Origin: an uncultured Bacilli bacterium
Lineage (GTDB): Bacteria; Bacillota_I; Bacilli_A; RF39; UBA660
Direction: 5' to 3'
Length of the DNA: 32,520 bases
NCBI GenBank assembly: GCA_947631345.1
Contig: CANRKW010000003.1
Location: forward strand, 1 to 32,520
Of this stretch, positions 30,815 to 32,520 are shown in pieces (position 1 is the stretch's first letter; every line of letters starts with the position of its first letter). Below the pieces are notes generated by a model. It did not search any database, had not been told where the DNA came from, and was given only the letters and a program-made list of their open reading frames with translations. A program made the translations under genes and the position numbers.

Positions 30815-32520
30815 CTAAAAAAATCTTTTTAAAGAAGTAAGTCTATTTTCACTATAAATATTTTTAACAGCATAGTTGAAACTATCTAAACTTCCTACAA
30901 TTACAAGCCCTTTTTTAGCACGTGTTACAGCAGTATATAATAGTTTATTATAAAGCATCCTTTTCATATTAGATGGTATTACTAAAATTACTGTATCATA
31001 TTCACTTCCTTGACTTTTATGTACACTTATAGCATAAGCGTGTGTAAACTCATCAAATTTTCCTCTATTATAAACTACAACATTACCATTATAATCAATT
31101 TCTATAATTGGATTTTTACCTAATATAATTCTCTTTATATAACCAATATCTCCATTAAATATGTTATTTTCTACATCATTAACAAGTTGTATTACTTTAT
31201 CATTTTCTCTATATATAATATCTCTTATAAGAATTTCTCTTTTATTTTCACTTTCTTCATTAAATACAGACTGCATTAATTTATTTAAGTTATCTATACC
31301 ATTTTCTCCTTTATACATAGGTATTAATACTTGAAAATTATCTAAATCTAAGTTTTTCTTTTTAGCTTTTACAATTAGTTCTTTTAAATAATTCTTTATA
31401 TATATATCACTTGCTTCTATAAATTTAAAATCTTTATAATTATTTGGTATTTCCTTAAGAATTTGCCTGTTTTTTATTTCAGTAGATAAAGGTATTATAT
31501 ATGAATCTAAACTAGTTCTATAAACATCAGTTAGAAAAACATTACTTACATTAGATAAAATTAAGTCATTTAATATATTACCAGGGGCGATTGAAGGAAG
31601 TTGAAAAGCATCTCCTACTAATATTAATTTTACATTGTTTTTTAAAGCATCAAGTAAATTAAACATCAAAAATATGTCAACCATACTTACTTCATCTATA
31701 ATGACTAATTTAGTATCACTTGGATTAAATCTATTTACACTAAATTCTTGAGTTTCTTTATTCCATTTTAAAAATTTATGAATTGTACTTGCATTTCTTT
31801 TAGTACTTTCACTTATTCTTTTACTGGCTCTTCCAGTCGGAGCTAAAAGTGTGATGTCTTTTTTTTCTAATGTGTCATTTATAGTTTCATAAATACTTAC
31901 AATAGCATTAATAATTGTAGTTTTACCAGTACCAGGGCCTCCTGTAATTATGAAGACATTATTTATTATAGCTTTTTTTATAGCATCTCTTTGTGTTGGA
32001 CTAAAATGTATATCATAACATTTTTCGTAATTTTCTATTTCTATATCTATTCTTTTTTCACTAATATCTTCTTTTATTTTACTTAGATTTTTAATTATAT
32101 TTGCTATTTTTCTTTCTGTATCATAAAATATATCTAAAGTTAAATAGTCATCTACTTCTATTACTGATTTTTCACATATTAAGTCATTTATATGTGATAA
32201 GAATAAACTAGAGTCTATATTTTCTGTAAAGAATTTGTTCATTTCTACATATAAGGATTCTTTACTTACTAATGTATCTCCTGTTTTATAACATAAAGAT
32301 TTAATGTTATATTTAATTAAAGCATCTATTCTAATGTTATCTTTTTCATCATGCATGCTAAGAAATACTTTATCTAATTTTAGGAAATTTATATCTTCTT
32401 CTAAAACATATATGTTATTTTGTAATATTTCGTAACTTCTATTTTTATATTTATTTATTATTTTTAAACACTCTTCTGTTGTAAAACCTAATTTATTAAA
32501 TTCTATTATTATTTCTTGAT
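30815..32520 (-). CDS. recD2: RecD2-like helicase, N-terminus off the right edge
   Basis: 567 residues visible; the frame stays open from 32356 to the window edge (NKLGFTTEECLKIINKY and more), so the ATG at 32356 is internal. Superfamily 1B helicase motifs: FSPTQRDAI (Q-like motif), ITGGPGTGKTT (Walker A), LLAPTGRASKRISE (Ia), VIIDEVSMVD (Walker B/II), LILVGDAFQLPSIAPG (III), HAYAISVHKSQGSEYDTVILV (V) and YTAVTRAKKGLVIVG (VI). RecD2 is a 5'-3' DNA helicase in repair, acting without RecBC. About 150-200 N-terminal residues (HhH-type region) are missing from view. Confidence 0.95.
   Translation of the reverse strand, partial: QEIIIEFNKLGFTTEECLKIINKYKNRSYEILQNNIYVLEEDINFLKLDKVFLSMHDEKDNIRIDALIKYNIKSLCYKTGDTLVSKESLYVEMNKFFTENIDSSLFLSHINDLICEKSVIEVDDYLTLDIFYDTERKIANIIKNLSKIKEDISEKRIDIEIENYEKCYDIHFSPTQRDAIKKAIINNVFIITGGPGTGKTTIINAIVSIYETINDTLEKKDITLLAPTGRASKRISESTKRNASTIHKFLKWNKETQEFSVNRFNPSDTKLVIIDEVSMVDIFLMFNLLDALKNNVKLILVGDAFQLPSIAPGNILNDLILSNVSNVFLTDVYRTSLDSYIIPLSTEIKNRQILKEIPNNYKDFKFIEASDIYIKNYLKELIVKAKKKNLDLDNFQVLIPMYKGENGIDNLNKLMQSVFNEESENKREILIRDIIYRENDKVIQLVNDVENNIFNGDIGYIKRIILGKNPIIEIDYNGNVVVYNRGKFDEFTHAYAISVHKSQGSEYDTVILVIPSNMKRMLYNKLLYTAVTRAKKGLVIVGSLDSFNYAVKNIYSENRLTSLKRFF

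Noticed and set aside
30815..32356. RecD2 starting at the ATG at 32356
   Set aside because: The frame stays open with RecD2-like sequence to the window edge and there is no SD at that ATG, so the gene is partial.

Overview
The window is very AT-rich bacterial DNA. It uses the standard code: TGA serves as a stop (for example at the end of the sortase gene) and Trp is TGG. Shine-Dalgarno sites are strong (AGGAGG, GGAGGTGA) and promoters have consensus -35/-10 boxes. Gene content (UppP, sortase with surface substrates, slipin, RmuC, Tad ATPase and platform proteins, VirD4-like coupling protein, RecD2) fits a Bacillota genome. My best guess is an uncultured gut-type Bacilli lineage near RF39/Erysipelotrichia; this is inferred from composition and gene mix, not from a marker gene. 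Almost everything except uppP and an acetyltransferase-like gene is on the minus strand.

Region 1 (1-1440) has no ordinary gene. It is a tandem array of four units of about 365-369 bp, continuing off the left edge. Each unit carries, on the minus strand, a strong promoter, a structured leader, a perfect SD and a 26-residue hydrophobic peptide. On the plus strand each carries a consensus promoter for a short RNA that runs convergently into the end of the peptide gene and stops at a hairpin. The layout is that of a type I toxin-antitoxin module of Fst/par style. Copies 1-3 look intact; copy 4 has lost its peptide start but keeps the antisense promoter. This is the strongest candidate for an undescribed system.

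Region 2 (1500-8760): uppP; a convergent three-gene operon (thioester-domain surface protein, sortase, degenerate AbiEii-like nucleotidyltransferase); a pair of paralogous coiled-coil proteins; and a divergent GNAT-like gene.

Region 3 (8790-17900): slipin and RmuC, translationally coupled; a VTT/DedA membrane protein; a one-domain rhodanese; a membrane-anchored protein of unknown function; and a giant protein of about 1544 residues. The giant protein has three divergent helical repeats and a C-terminal CCA-adding-like nucleotidyltransferase domain.

Region 4 (17960-28640): a second sortase substrate with a normal anchor, then a Tad-type secretion/pilus operon (cpaB, cpaF, tadB, tadC), and upstream of it a VirD4/TraG-like coupling ATPase. 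An intact ISL3-family element (62-bp inverted repeats, 8-bp target duplication) sits between the coupling protein and cpaB, just upstream of the operon's own promoter.

Region 5 (28700-32520): a deoxynucleoside-monophosphate-kinase-like protein, an AI-2E family membrane protein, a small Met-rich protein and the 3' part of recD2, which runs off the right edge. Intrinsic terminators are compact and often overlap the stop codon.
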